A DNA stretch of 13,554 nucleotides from Thermoplasmata archaeon (GTDB taxonomy: Archaea; Thermoplasmatota; Thermoplasmata; Thermoplasmatales; Thermoplasmataceae), in assembly GCA_021811505.1 (NCBI GenBank), contig JAJZOM010000252.1:1-13554 (forward strand). The letters run 5' to 3'. A program made the translations under genes and the position numbers. The notes beneath the pieces were generated by a model, which was given only the letters and a program-made list of their open reading frames with translations, searched no databases and was not told the origin of the DNA. Positions 6,413 to 12,293 of this stretch are shown piece by piece; positions within the stretch are counted from its first letter, which is position 1, and each line of letters starts with the position of its first letter.

Positions 6413-7468
6413 ATGAATTTATGGGCATTCCTTCTCAGGAGATCCCTTGCGGCTATTGCCACCCTGATGGGAGTGCTGCTTGTTCTTTTTCTTATATTCA
6501 CCTACATGGGTAACCCCGAACCTTTCTCGACGCACATACCCGTGGAAAACGGTACGATAACATCTTTTTTAGACGCTTTTTTTGTATTTGTCTCTGATGT
6601 GCTGACTGGAAACTGGGGAGTGATTTACACCCCTCCTCAAGAAGCGGCCCCCTATAGCGGACCAGTCTCTGGCGCCATTGCACTGTTCTTTCCATTCACC
6701 CTTCAGATCGTGCTTATCAGCGTTCCGGTGGCACTTCTGATTTCATTCCCGCTGGGAAGGTACCTCGGTACCCATTATCATGGCAGATTGTCCGGTATTC
6801 TGAGAGGATGCGTGATAGCAGCTTATGTTTCTCCTGCATACGTGGTGGGGCTACTGCTTCAAACAGTCTTCGGCAGGGGAGTCCTGTCTGGAAACCCGCT
6901 TGGAGTACTCCCGTTTTATGGCTGGTTGTCATCACGTGCGGTTGGATACCCCGTTCCAACGTGGCTTTCCAGTAACGGGCAGTTCCTATCCCAACCCACG
7001 CACATGATCCTGCTTGACAGCCTCATACATCTGGATATCCCTATTTTCTGGAACGTACTGGAACACATCATTTTACCGGTTTGTACACTTGTGATTGGGA
7101 TGGTCGGTGTCGTGACATTACTGCTTGAATCGGGATATGCAGAAAATATGGGACTGGAATACGTAAGAAGTGTCAGGGCAAGAGGAGCATCGGAACGTAC
7201 CATTGTAATGAAACATGTGAGGAGAAATGCCATACTTCCCCCTCTGGTGTCAGCCACCATAATGGTGGCTTACCTGCTCAGCAACATAGTCATGATGGAG
7301 TATGTGTTTTCCTACCCTGGGATAGGCTATTTCCTCATCGAAACCATGATGCTGGGGCAGTACTATCCGGCTATAGTAATAATATTCCTTTTTGCGGCCA
7401 TAATGATTGTATCCGGTATAGCAGTGGACATTGTCTACTTCATGAAGAACCCGCTTGTCAGGTACTGA
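6413..7468 (+). CDS. ABC transporter permease, DppB/OppB type (peptide/nickel family)
   Basis: The 351-residue membrane subunit of a peptide/nickel-type ABC importer. Six likely membrane segments lie near 12-31, 93-115, 130-152, 216-239, 277-297 and 321-342. Family marks are 'LLRRSLAAIATLMGVLLVLFLIF' at the N-terminus, 'FPFTLQIVLISVPVALLISFPLG' (93-115), the cytoplasmic EAA loop 'YVRSVRARGASERTIVMKHV' running on to RNAILPPL (250-278) that docks to the ATPase, 'YVFSYPGIGYFL' (297-308) and the ending 'NPLVRY'. The outer loop between segments 1 and 2 is about 60 residues. Unusually, the DppC-type gene is not downstream in an operon but convergent, with only 6 nt between stops. No ATPase or binding protein is near, so the substrate is unknown. 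Confidence 0.9.
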   Translation: MNLWAFLLRRSLAAIATLMGVLLVLFLIFTYMGNPEPFSTHIPVENGTITSFLDAFFVFVSDVLTGNWGVIYTPPQEAAPYSGPVSGAIALFFPFTLQIVLISVPVALLISFPLGRYLGTHYHGRLSGILRGCVIAAYVSPAYVVGLLLQTVFGRGVLSGNPLGVLPFYGWLSSRAVGYPVPTWLSSNGQFLSQPTHMILLDSLIHLDIPIFWNVLEHIILPVCTLVIGMVGVVTLLLESGYAENMGLEYVRSVRARGASERTIVMKHVRRNAILPPLVSATIMVAYLLSNIVMMEYVFSYPGIGYFLIETMMLGQYYPAIVIIFLFAAIMIVSGIAVDIVYFMKNPLVRY

Positions 7469-7474
7469 ATCCCA

Positions 7475-8464
7475 TCAGAACCTTACCCTGGGATCAAGGG
7501 TCTCCCTGAGTCCAGTGGAGAACGAGATCAGACTGAGTACAAGGATTACGAGGAATATAATGGGAATAACAACGATCCACCAGTCCCCCTGAAAGAGAAG
7601 AAGTGCTGAGTTCACCGGTATATAAGGGCCTGACAGCGGGTTATGGGGTCCATACAGCGCTCCTGCTCCTTGAAATGCTGCAATGAGGCTGCCCATTTCT
7701 GGGTAAGGAGCAAGCCCGATGAACTGGCTATAAAAAATGTAATCGATGGCTGAGAGGATTACTATAACAGTTGCCAGGTCAAGTGAGAATCTGGACATGA
7801 TGGGTGAAATGGCATTGGGAATCACATGTCTGAAAATCACACGAAATTTCGAAGCTCCGGCCGCCCTTGAGGCCTCAATGTACTGGCGGTTCCTTATGTC
7901 CAGGGTCATGTTTCTCGCAATGAGGGCATAATAGGACCACATTACGAATACAATCCCAACAACGATCCCGGAAATGGTGAAACTCAGCATCATTCCGAAA
8001 ATCATAACAGAAATGATCAGAGGAAAGCTGGAAACTATACCTGCAACCGCCAGCATTCCCATTTCCATCTTTCTGGATAGGTATGTGCAGAGCACCCCTG
8101 CAATGGTTCCCATAAGCGCGCTTATCCCTGCGATGGGAACAGCGAAAGCAAGGTCTACCGTGATGGATGCAAGAATCGCAGGAAGGATAGGAATTGCATA
8201 TGCGGTGGTGCCAAAAATATATTCCCACCCCTCAGAGAAAGTTGGTGGAGTCGGAACCGCATCAAGGTTAGCGCTGAAGTTGGTGAAAGAACGGATGCTG
8301 AAAGCATTTGTTACACCCATATACTCCGGATACGCCAGGTTTAGGATTGAGACTGTCACAAAGAACAGGATTACGGCTCCCCCAACTCTGGCAGATCGGT
8401 TTCTCACCAGGACAGACATTAAATGGGAGGCAGTCGATCCGTTTTCTTGCAATATGCGTATCAT
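7475..8464 (-). CDS. ABC transporter permease, DppC/OppC type, copy 1 (divergent)
   Basis: The product has 329 residues. Marks of the DppC family are the N-terminal 'LVRNRSARVGGAVILFFV' helix, the EAA loop 'YIEASRAAGASKFRVIFRHV' to PNAISPI (195-222) and the ending 'GLRETLDPRVRF'. The usual segment GTDxxGRDxxSR after the first outer loop is replaced by 'FGTTAYAIPILPAILASITVDL' (84-105), and the usual acidic residue before 'P' in the MR-x-D-x-----P segment is absent (VAGIVSSFPLI). A loop of about 40 residues (250-290) separates late helices. Convergent with the DppB-type gene, its most plausible partner. A TATA-like box about 35 nt upstream implies a short leader of some 10 nt. Confidence 0.87.
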   Translation of the reverse strand: MIRILQENGSTASHLMSVLVRNRSARVGGAVILFFVTVSILNLAYPEYMGVTNAFSIRSFTNFSANLDAVPTPPTFSEGWEYIFGTTAYAIPILPAILASITVDLAFAVPIAGISALMGTIAGVLCTYLSRKMEMGMLAVAGIVSSFPLIISVMIFGMMLSFTISGIVVGIVFVMWSYYALIARNMTLDIRNRQYIEASRAAGASKFRVIFRHVIPNAISPIMSRFSLDLATVIVILSAIDYIFYSQFIGLAPYPEMGSLIAAFQGAGALYGPHNPLSGPYIPVNSALLLFQGDWWIVVIPIIFLVILVLSLISFSTGLRETLDPRVRF

Positions 8465-8493
8465 TTCCAGCGCAATCTTTCAAGTCTGAACCG

Positions 8494-8504
8494 TATTTAA
8501 ATAT
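8494..8504 (-). promoter_or_regulatory. TATA-like box for DppC-type permease copy 1
   Basis: The minus strand reads AATATTTAAATAC-like sequence centred about 35 nt upstream of the ATG at 8464. Transcription would begin about 8-10 nt before the start codon. Confidence 0.45.
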
Positions 8505-8542
8505 TGTTAAACAGTTACAGTCCAATAATTCTTCTTAAATAT

Positions 8543-8569
8543 GTGTATTAGTTTGGACCGATAATACAC
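8543..8569. promoter_or_regulatory. Perfect 8-bp palindromic element upstream of DppC-type copy 1, candidate operator
   Basis: GTGTATTA (8543-8550) and TAATACAC (8562-8569) form a perfect inverted repeat around an 11-nt spacer containing GGACC; a T-G pair would extend it by one. It sits about 40-65 nt upstream of the TATA-like box on the minus strand, a place suited to an activator or repressor dimer with half-sites about 19 bp apart. It could also form a hairpin, but lies outside any predicted transcript. Confidence 0.4.
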
Positions 8570-8732
8570 GGCAAGCCTCATCCCCAGCTCCACATGTTAA
8601 GGTATATGCCTGTTTTTAACCATTCTCCAGCGCGAATCCATATCATCAATGAAATATTGAGATTTGTTTTGCGTCATATTGTAAAGTCGATATCCCAGAG
8701 ATATCTGAAAAATCGGAACAGCACAATCTAAG
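8570..8732. other. Intergenic region between DppC-type copy 1 and the tRNA gene
   Basis: No recognisable gene. A 45-codon plus-strand frame (8594-8731) codes for a basic peptide with no known motif and no clear promoter. A GATATC-CCAGA-GATATC repeat lies at 8689-8705. Nothing else stands out. Confidence 0.35.
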
Positions 8733-8742
8733 ATTTAAATAC
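8733..8742 (+). promoter_or_regulatory. TATA-like box for tRNA-Arg
   Basis: ATTTAAATAC lies 26-35 nt upstream of the mature tRNA 5' end, consistent with initiation a few nucleotides before the tRNA and removal of a short leader by RNase P. Confidence 0.5.
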
Positions 8743-8767
8743 GTTCCTAAAATCCCTGATCTGGCAA

Positions 8768-8842
8768 GGGCGCGTGGCCTAGTCTGGATAGGGCAACAGC
8801 CTCCTAAGCTGTAGATCAGGGGTCCGAATCCCCTCGCGCCCG
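8768..8842 (+). tRNA. tRNA-Arg (anticodon CCU)
   Basis: All four arms fold. Acceptor GGGCGCG (8768-8774) pairs with CGCGCCC (8835-8841), discriminator G at 8842. The D stem is GCCT/GGGC (8777-8780, 8791-8794) with G18-G19 in the loop. The anticodon stem ACAGC/GCTGT (8796-8800, 8808-8812) holds loop CTCCTAA, so the anticodon is CCT (8803-8805), reading AGG. The T stem AGGGG/CCCCT (8818-8822, 8830-8834) has loop TCCGAAT. No intron, and CCA is not encoded. G15 (8782) and C48 are present; position 15 is the archaeosine site served by the QueC/QueD pathway. Confidence 0.96.
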
Positions 8843-8865
8843 TTATGAAACCGAGAAGCAGAGCG

Positions 8866-8882
8866 TAAAAAACAAAATTTTT
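8866..8882. terminator. Bidirectional oligo-T terminator between tRNA-Arg and pcn
   Basis: The plus strand ends with T5 (8878-8882) after the tRNA, and the minus strand reads TTTTGTTTTTT (from A-runs 8867-8872 and 8874-8877) about 45 nt after the PCNA stop. Archaeal RNA polymerase stops at such T-runs. Confidence 0.45.
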
Positions 8883-8924
8883 GAGAAGAATATCTCCCGT
8901 TCCCGCAGACAGAATTATGAAGAT

Positions 8925-9659
8925 TTACTGTTCCATTCGAGGCGCAAGCAGGAATGTCCCGTCTATGTCTCTTCCCACGCCGAACTTGAACGAAATGACC
9001 AGCGGATAGTCGTCCTTGAATGAGAGCTTCAGCTCGTCGGTTGTGGTTACAGACTTGATAAATCTGATCAGATACTCTAGAGGATAGGAACTCTTTATCG
9101 TGCTCTTGCAGCTGATTTCTTTTAGCATGTCCTTTGGAAGTATCAACTCAGACTCTTCAGTATCAGATACAGACCTGGCCCTGAATGAATCAGGCGTAAG
9201 CGTAAGTCTTATTGCATCTGAAACATCCTCTGCGGCCTTTAGACCTTTCTCGAGGTCAGATTTCAACAGTACGACGTAAAATTCCGAACTGATTTGTGGT
9301 ATCTTCGGGGTAGTAACGGTGCTGGGGTCCAGAAGGTTGAACTTCTTGTTGACAGTTCCTATCTCAAAAAGTAGTTTGTCCTTTTCCTTTGTGATGCTTA
9401 TCTCATCAGAGTCCCTGGCAACCTTTATGACATTCTTGAGTCTCTCAACGTCAATCGCTATCTCTTCATCAGCATCAATGCTGTATTCCTTGAAGGATTC
9501 CCTCGGAATATCAATATTGATCATGGCTACATGCGCTGGATCTACCGCCCTTATATTGATTCCCTTCGATTCGAGTTTAAGTTTTACTTCCGTTATTACA
9601 GTATTAAGCAGGTCAGTGATTTCTTTCAGATTTTTAACAGACATTCCTATTCTTGTCAT
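8925..9659 (-). CDS. pcn: DNA polymerase sliding clamp (PCNA)
   Basis: PCNA forms a ring on DNA and tethers polymerase, FEN1, ligase and other replication and repair proteins; euryarchaeal PCNA is usually a homotrimer. The ATG at 9659-9657 gives 244 residues starting 'MTRIGMSVKNLKEITDLL'; a TTG three codons upstream is less likely. Key segments are 'GINIRAVDPAHVAMINIDIP' (33-52) in domain 1, the interdomain connecting loop 'LLDPSTVTTPKIPQI' (109-123) that binds PIP-box partners, 'LTPDSFRARSVSD' in domain 2, 'DDYPLVISFKF' (216-226) and the C-terminal 'GTFLLAPRMEQ' that also lines the PIP pocket. Length is normal. It is divergent from the MscS-type gene, with only a weak TATA-like GAGATTAATT about 23 nt upstream of the start. 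Confidence 0.97.
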   Translation of the reverse strand: MTRIGMSVKNLKEITDLLNTVITEVKLKLESKGINIRAVDPAHVAMINIDIPRESFKEYSIDADEEIAIDVERLKNVIKVARDSDEISITKEKDKLLFEIGTVNKKFNLLDPSTVTTPKIPQISSEFYVVLLKSDLEKGLKAAEDVSDAIRLTLTPDSFRARSVSDTEESELILPKDMLKEISCKSTIKSSYPLEYLIRFIKSVTTTDELKLSFKDDYPLVISFKFGVGRDIDGTFLLAPRMEQ

Positions 9660-9795
9660 AGTTCTCAACCATTCTTGAATTAATCTCCCAGATAATCAGC
9701 TAGAGAATAGATAATACTTTCCTCTTATTGTTCTGATAAACTCTTATGGTCATGAACCCACCGAAAAGTTAAGATTGAAAAACATATAAAGAAGT

Positions 9796-10701
9796 ATGAA
9801 TAACGAGAAAACAAACGGGCTCCTGAGGTTAGTGGCCCTGCTAATAATTCTTCTTGCAGCTGTCCTGATTGCAGTATACATGGTGACAACTGTTTACCAC
9901 ATAATCCCGCAGAATTTCAGTTCATTCGTGGATGCGATTTTCATTGCTATATTAATCTACATAATCCTCAAGATCGTAGTAAACATGTTGAGGCGCTTTC
10001 TTGGAAAGTACCTTGAATATTCGTCCATACATCCCATAATATTCATAGTGAATCTGATTGGATACTTTGTAATAGGCATAGCAGTTCTGGCCGATCTCGG
10101 TGTTGACGTATCTTCGGTAATTCTCGGTGGTTCTTTGCTTTCGGTCGTGATTGGACTCGCCGCACAGAGCGTCCTTTCCAATCAGTTTGCCGGAATATTC
10201 CTTACCGTTGTGAGGCCTTTCAAGGTGGGCGACACAGTCACAATCAACACATGGCAGTACGGTGGAACCTTCCCAACTCTTTTTCCCAAATATTTCTCTA
10301 CCGACAGAATTGAGGCCACGGCATATACAGGAATAATCAGGGATATTTCTATCAACTACACCGTTCTTGAGTCGGCAAGCGGGGATATAGTTAAGATGCC
10401 AAACTCTGTGGTGATTCAGGGTGCACTGATTGTCCGGAAGTCAGGTATAAATGTGCAGGCAAGATATGAGGTTCCAAAGTACATATCATTTACAAGCATT
10501 AACGAATTGATCTCTTCAAAGATAGGGAGTTTACCTGGTGCAAAAGATAAACCGGTATTGCGGATTGACGAAACCACCATGAACAGTTACATCCTGTTAG
10601 TTAACTGCAAGTTTGAAGGGACAGATGCAGATACAAAAAGAAGCGATATACTGAAAGTCCTCTTGGATACAATAGAGCCAATGAAATCATCAGCCCAGTA
10701 A
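9796..10701 (+). CDS. mscS: MscS-family mechanosensitive channel
   Basis: The 301-residue channel opens on membrane tension and releases small solutes during osmotic downshock. Four hydrophobic segments are visible (about 9-32, 43-64, 80-102 and the pore helix 106-137), one more than E. coli MscS. The pore helix 'LGGSLLSVVIGLAAQSVLSNQFAGIFL' is Gly/Ala-packed as in the family, followed by 'VRPFKVGDTVTI' (139-150), which opens the beta domain, and 'GIIRDISINYTVLESASGDIVKMPNS' (179-204). Between these, residues about 151-178 (WQYGGTFPTLFPKYFSTDRIEA) are an insert longer than the usual turn. The C-terminal alpha/beta vestibule domain follows. The ATG at 9796 starts a weakly promoted gene (AAGTTAAGAT about 25 nt upstream); a better TATA-like CATATAAAG lies too close. 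Confidence 0.92.
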   Translation: MNNEKTNGLLRLVALLIILLAAVLIAVYMVTTVYHIIPQNFSSFVDAIFIAILIYIILKIVVNMLRRFLGKYLEYSSIHPIIFIVNLIGYFVIGIAVLADLGVDVSSVILGGSLLSVVIGLAAQSVLSNQFAGIFLTVVRPFKVGDTVTINTWQYGGTFPTLFPKYFSTDRIEATAYTGIIRDISINYTVLESASGDIVKMPNSVVIQGALIVRKSGINVQARYEVPKYISFTSINELISSKIGSLPGAKDKPVLRIDETTMNSYILLVNCKFEGTDADTKRSDILKVLLDTIEPMKSSAQ

Positions 10702-10753
10702 GATTAATAAACCATTTTAGCTCATATTAGCCTTGGGGCTATAAACGGTAAAG

Positions 10754-10788
10754 CACAAAAAACATCCTGTAAACGACAGGTTCTTGTG
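10754..10788. terminator. Interrupted hairpin between convergent mscS and the small Sm-like gene
   Basis: CCTGT (10766-10770) pairs with ACAGG (10776-10780) around a 5-nt loop; further out CACAA (10754-10758) pairs with TTGTG (10784-10788), leaving a 7/3-nt internal loop. A-rich and T-rich flanks suit termination in both directions. The two genes' stops are at 10701 and 10809. Confidence 0.35.
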
Positions 10789-10808
10789 TTTATCCGATAT
10801 AATTGTTT

Positions 10809-11018
10809 TTAAGGAGCCACTGATAATTTGCATGAGGATATGGGCATAACAATATATCTGTCGACGCCAGTATTTTTATCCGTCGTCAGGAAAATGTAGG
10901 CTCCCTGGTCAACGCCCTTTAACACTCCGTCAAAACTCATGTCTGGAATGAGGTTCTCCTGTCCCTGTCCTATGAACCATACTCTCACTTTGTGATCCGT
11001 TAGATCCGCAAGATTCAT
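10809..11018 (-). CDS. Small protein, possible Sm/Lsm-like beta barrel
   Basis: The product has 69 residues, ATG at 11018-11016 and TAA at 10811-10809. The order of predicted strands (HKVRVWFI, MSFDGVLKGVDQGAYIFLTT, DRYIVMPISSCKLSV) resembles an Sm fold: 'V-V-l', 'f-G-l-g-D--a-i-L', then '--yivmPiSsik-i'. Archaeal Lsm proteins form RNA-binding rings. The canonical Sm1 and Sm2 signature residues are imperfect (GVDQGAYIFL in place of G-D--MN--L), and the insert 'GQGQENLIPDM' at 17-27 is unusual, so this is a guess about fold, not a firm family call. A TATA-like box is centred about 25 nt upstream of the start. It is convergent with mscS. Confidence 0.6.
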   Translation of the reverse strand: MNLADLTDHKVRVWFIGQGQENLIPDMSFDGVLKGVDQGAYIFLTTDKNTGVDRYIVMPISSCKLSVAP

Positions 11019-11037
11019 GATTCTTCATTATTGAAAC

Positions 11038-11048
11038 TGATTTAACAT
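11038..11048 (-). promoter_or_regulatory. TATA-like box for the small Sm-like gene
   Basis: The minus strand reads AAATGTTAAATC, centred about 25 nt upstream of the ATG at 11018, supporting that start and a leaderless transcript. Confidence 0.4.
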
Positions 11049-11177
11049 TTGCGCGCGATAATGCAGTTTCCACAAACAGAAGTAAAATCCCGTAATTTTC
11101 TTTCCGATTCACTTTTGATAAAATACAGTTACGCGTGTTAACGTGACTGAAGGCAACACATAACCAAATGTTAGCAG

Positions 11178-11193
11178 ATGGAAAGTATTCCAT
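11178..11193 (-). terminator. Perfect 6-bp hairpin just after the second DppC-type gene
   Basis: ATGGAA (11178-11183) pairs with TTCCAT (11188-11193) around the 4-nt loop AGTA. It begins 10 nt past the stop codon of the minus-strand permease. No long T-run follows, so it may stabilise the 3' end more than terminate. Confidence 0.35.
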
Positions 11194-11203
11194 ACCCTTA
11201 CTG

Positions 11204-12181
11204 TCATGACCTCAGTGATGGATCAAACAGATCCCTGAGGCCGTCACCAAGAAGGTTTGTGCCAACTATAAAAAAGAGAAGAAACAGACCAGGGAAGAAG
11301 AAAGCCCACCAGACACCCGTGAACAGGTAACCGTTCGCCGCTCCCACTGCAATGAGATTCCCGAGTTCAGGCGCAAAGATCAGGCCATTTAAAAAGAATG
11401 AATTCAGGAAAAACAGTGTTGTGTAGAGCAGTACAACAGTGCCGAGGTCAAGTGACATCTGTATAAGCGCAGGTGGGAGAGAGTTGGGCAGTACGTGGAC
11501 AAATGCGTTTCTGATCGTCCCGGACCCGGATGCCCTGGCAGCCTCAACGTAGTTCAGGTTCTTAGTGGATAATGCGACGCTCCTTGTGATTCTCGCATAG
11601 AATGGCCACATTACCACAATAAGCGCATAAACGAAATAATTAACTGAATCCCCCAGCGCAACTGTCACAACAAGTGCAAAAACTATGAGCGGAAGGCTTA
11701 GAAATATATCGGTGATTCTCATAATTATTTCGTCCAGCACGCCTCCCATGTATCCAGAAAACACTCCCACAACTATTCCTATCGTGGAGGAGACAAGTAC
11801 GACAAACGTAGCATTGGTCAGATCGTATTTCAATGCCCCCAGCATGACAGGCAGAAGTGGAATATTGAATTCTGTGGCTCCAAGAATATACTGCCAACCA
11901 TGCATGAATCCTGGTGCGGTCGGGTTTGATACTATCCCCAGTCCCCCATAAGTGGCGGCAAACTGGTAGATTGTCTGATCATTGGGTACACCAAGATACC
12001 CTGGATATACATAATCGAGTACGGTGAAAAAATAAAAGAACACGGTGATTATGGCTCCAGCCATGCCTGCCCTGTTTCTGATGAAAGCATGAAAGTTAAA
12101 TTTGAAGTTATCTACCACCGGATGATACTTCCTGTTTACCCAAGTTGAATCTATTCCCGCGTAGTTACTGTTCACGCTCAT
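11204..12181 (-). CDS. ABC transporter permease, DppC/OppC type, copy 2
   Basis: The product has 325 residues. Visible are the N-terminal 'FIRNRAGMAGAIITVFFYFF' helix, the helix-ending 'MRITDIFLSLPLIV' (154-167, here with the conserved acidic residue), the EAA loop 'YVEAARASGSGTIRNAFVHV' to PNSLPPA (211-238) and the ending 'GDGLRDLFDPSLRS'. The usual GTDxxGRD segment is replaced by 'ILGATEFNIPLLPVMLGALKYDL' (99-121), closely matching copy 1 at the same place; the preceding 'GW-YI' also agrees. The N-terminus is about 18 residues longer than in copy 1. It stands alone: no DppB-type partner, ATPase or binding protein lies beside it. It may share the DppB-type subunit encoded 4 kb away or belong to another transporter. 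Confidence 0.9.
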   Translation of the reverse strand: MSVNSNYAGIDSTWVNRKYHPVVDNFKFNFHAFIRNRAGMAGAIITVFFYFFTVLDYVYPGYLGVPNDQTIYQFAATYGGLGIVSNPTAPGFMHGWQYILGATEFNIPLLPVMLGALKYDLTNATFVVLVSSTIGIVVGVFSGYMGGVLDEIIMRITDIFLSLPLIVFALVVTVALGDSVNYFVYALIVVMWPFYARITRSVALSTKNLNYVEAARASGSGTIRNAFVHVLPNSLPPALIQMSLDLGTVVLLYTTLFFLNSFFLNGLIFAPELGNLIAVGAANGYLFTGVWWAFFFPGLFLLFFIVGTNLLGDGLRDLFDPSLRS

Positions 12182-12191
12182 GGCACACCGG

Positions 12192-12210
12192 TTCTACTAT
12201 AATAATAGAA
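12192..12210. promoter_or_regulatory. Near-palindrome overlapping the TATA-like box of DppC-type copy 2
   Basis: TTCTA (12192-12196) and TAGAA (12206-12210) flank an AT-rich core. The 19-bp element matches its own reverse complement except at the central base and one symmetric pair. The minus-strand TATTATTATAG within it is centred 20-22 nt upstream of the ATG at 12181, so a bound regulator would occlude the promoter. Confidence 0.4.
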
Positions 12211-12258
12211 GTGAATAGATTATACTTTTGTAGATACAGCCTTGAACTGTTACGCATC

Positions 12259-12282
12259 AAAAAATAAAAAATATGGTAAAAA
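12259..12282 (-). terminator. Multiple oligo-T terminator after aEF-2
   Basis: On the minus strand, T-runs of 5, 6 and 6 (from A-runs 12278-12282, 12266-12271 and 12259-12264) follow the EF-2 stop within about 35 nt. Clustered T-runs without a stem are the usual archaeal termination signal. Confidence 0.55.
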
Positions 12283-12293
12283 TTTGAGGAAAA

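Noticed and set aside
7974..8489. 171-codon plus-strand frame
   Set aside because: It is antisense to DppC-type copy 1, which has the EAA loop and family C-terminus; the antisense product has no recognisable motif.
8689..8705. GATATC-CCAGA-GATATC repeat
   Set aside because: Each arm is a 6-bp self-palindrome in AT-rich sequence; too short and isolated to call a site.
10930..11193. 87-codon minus-strand frame overlapping the small Sm-like gene
   Set aside because: It covers the promoter of the 69-residue gene and has no domain; the shorter gene has a well-placed TATA-like box and strand-like sequence.
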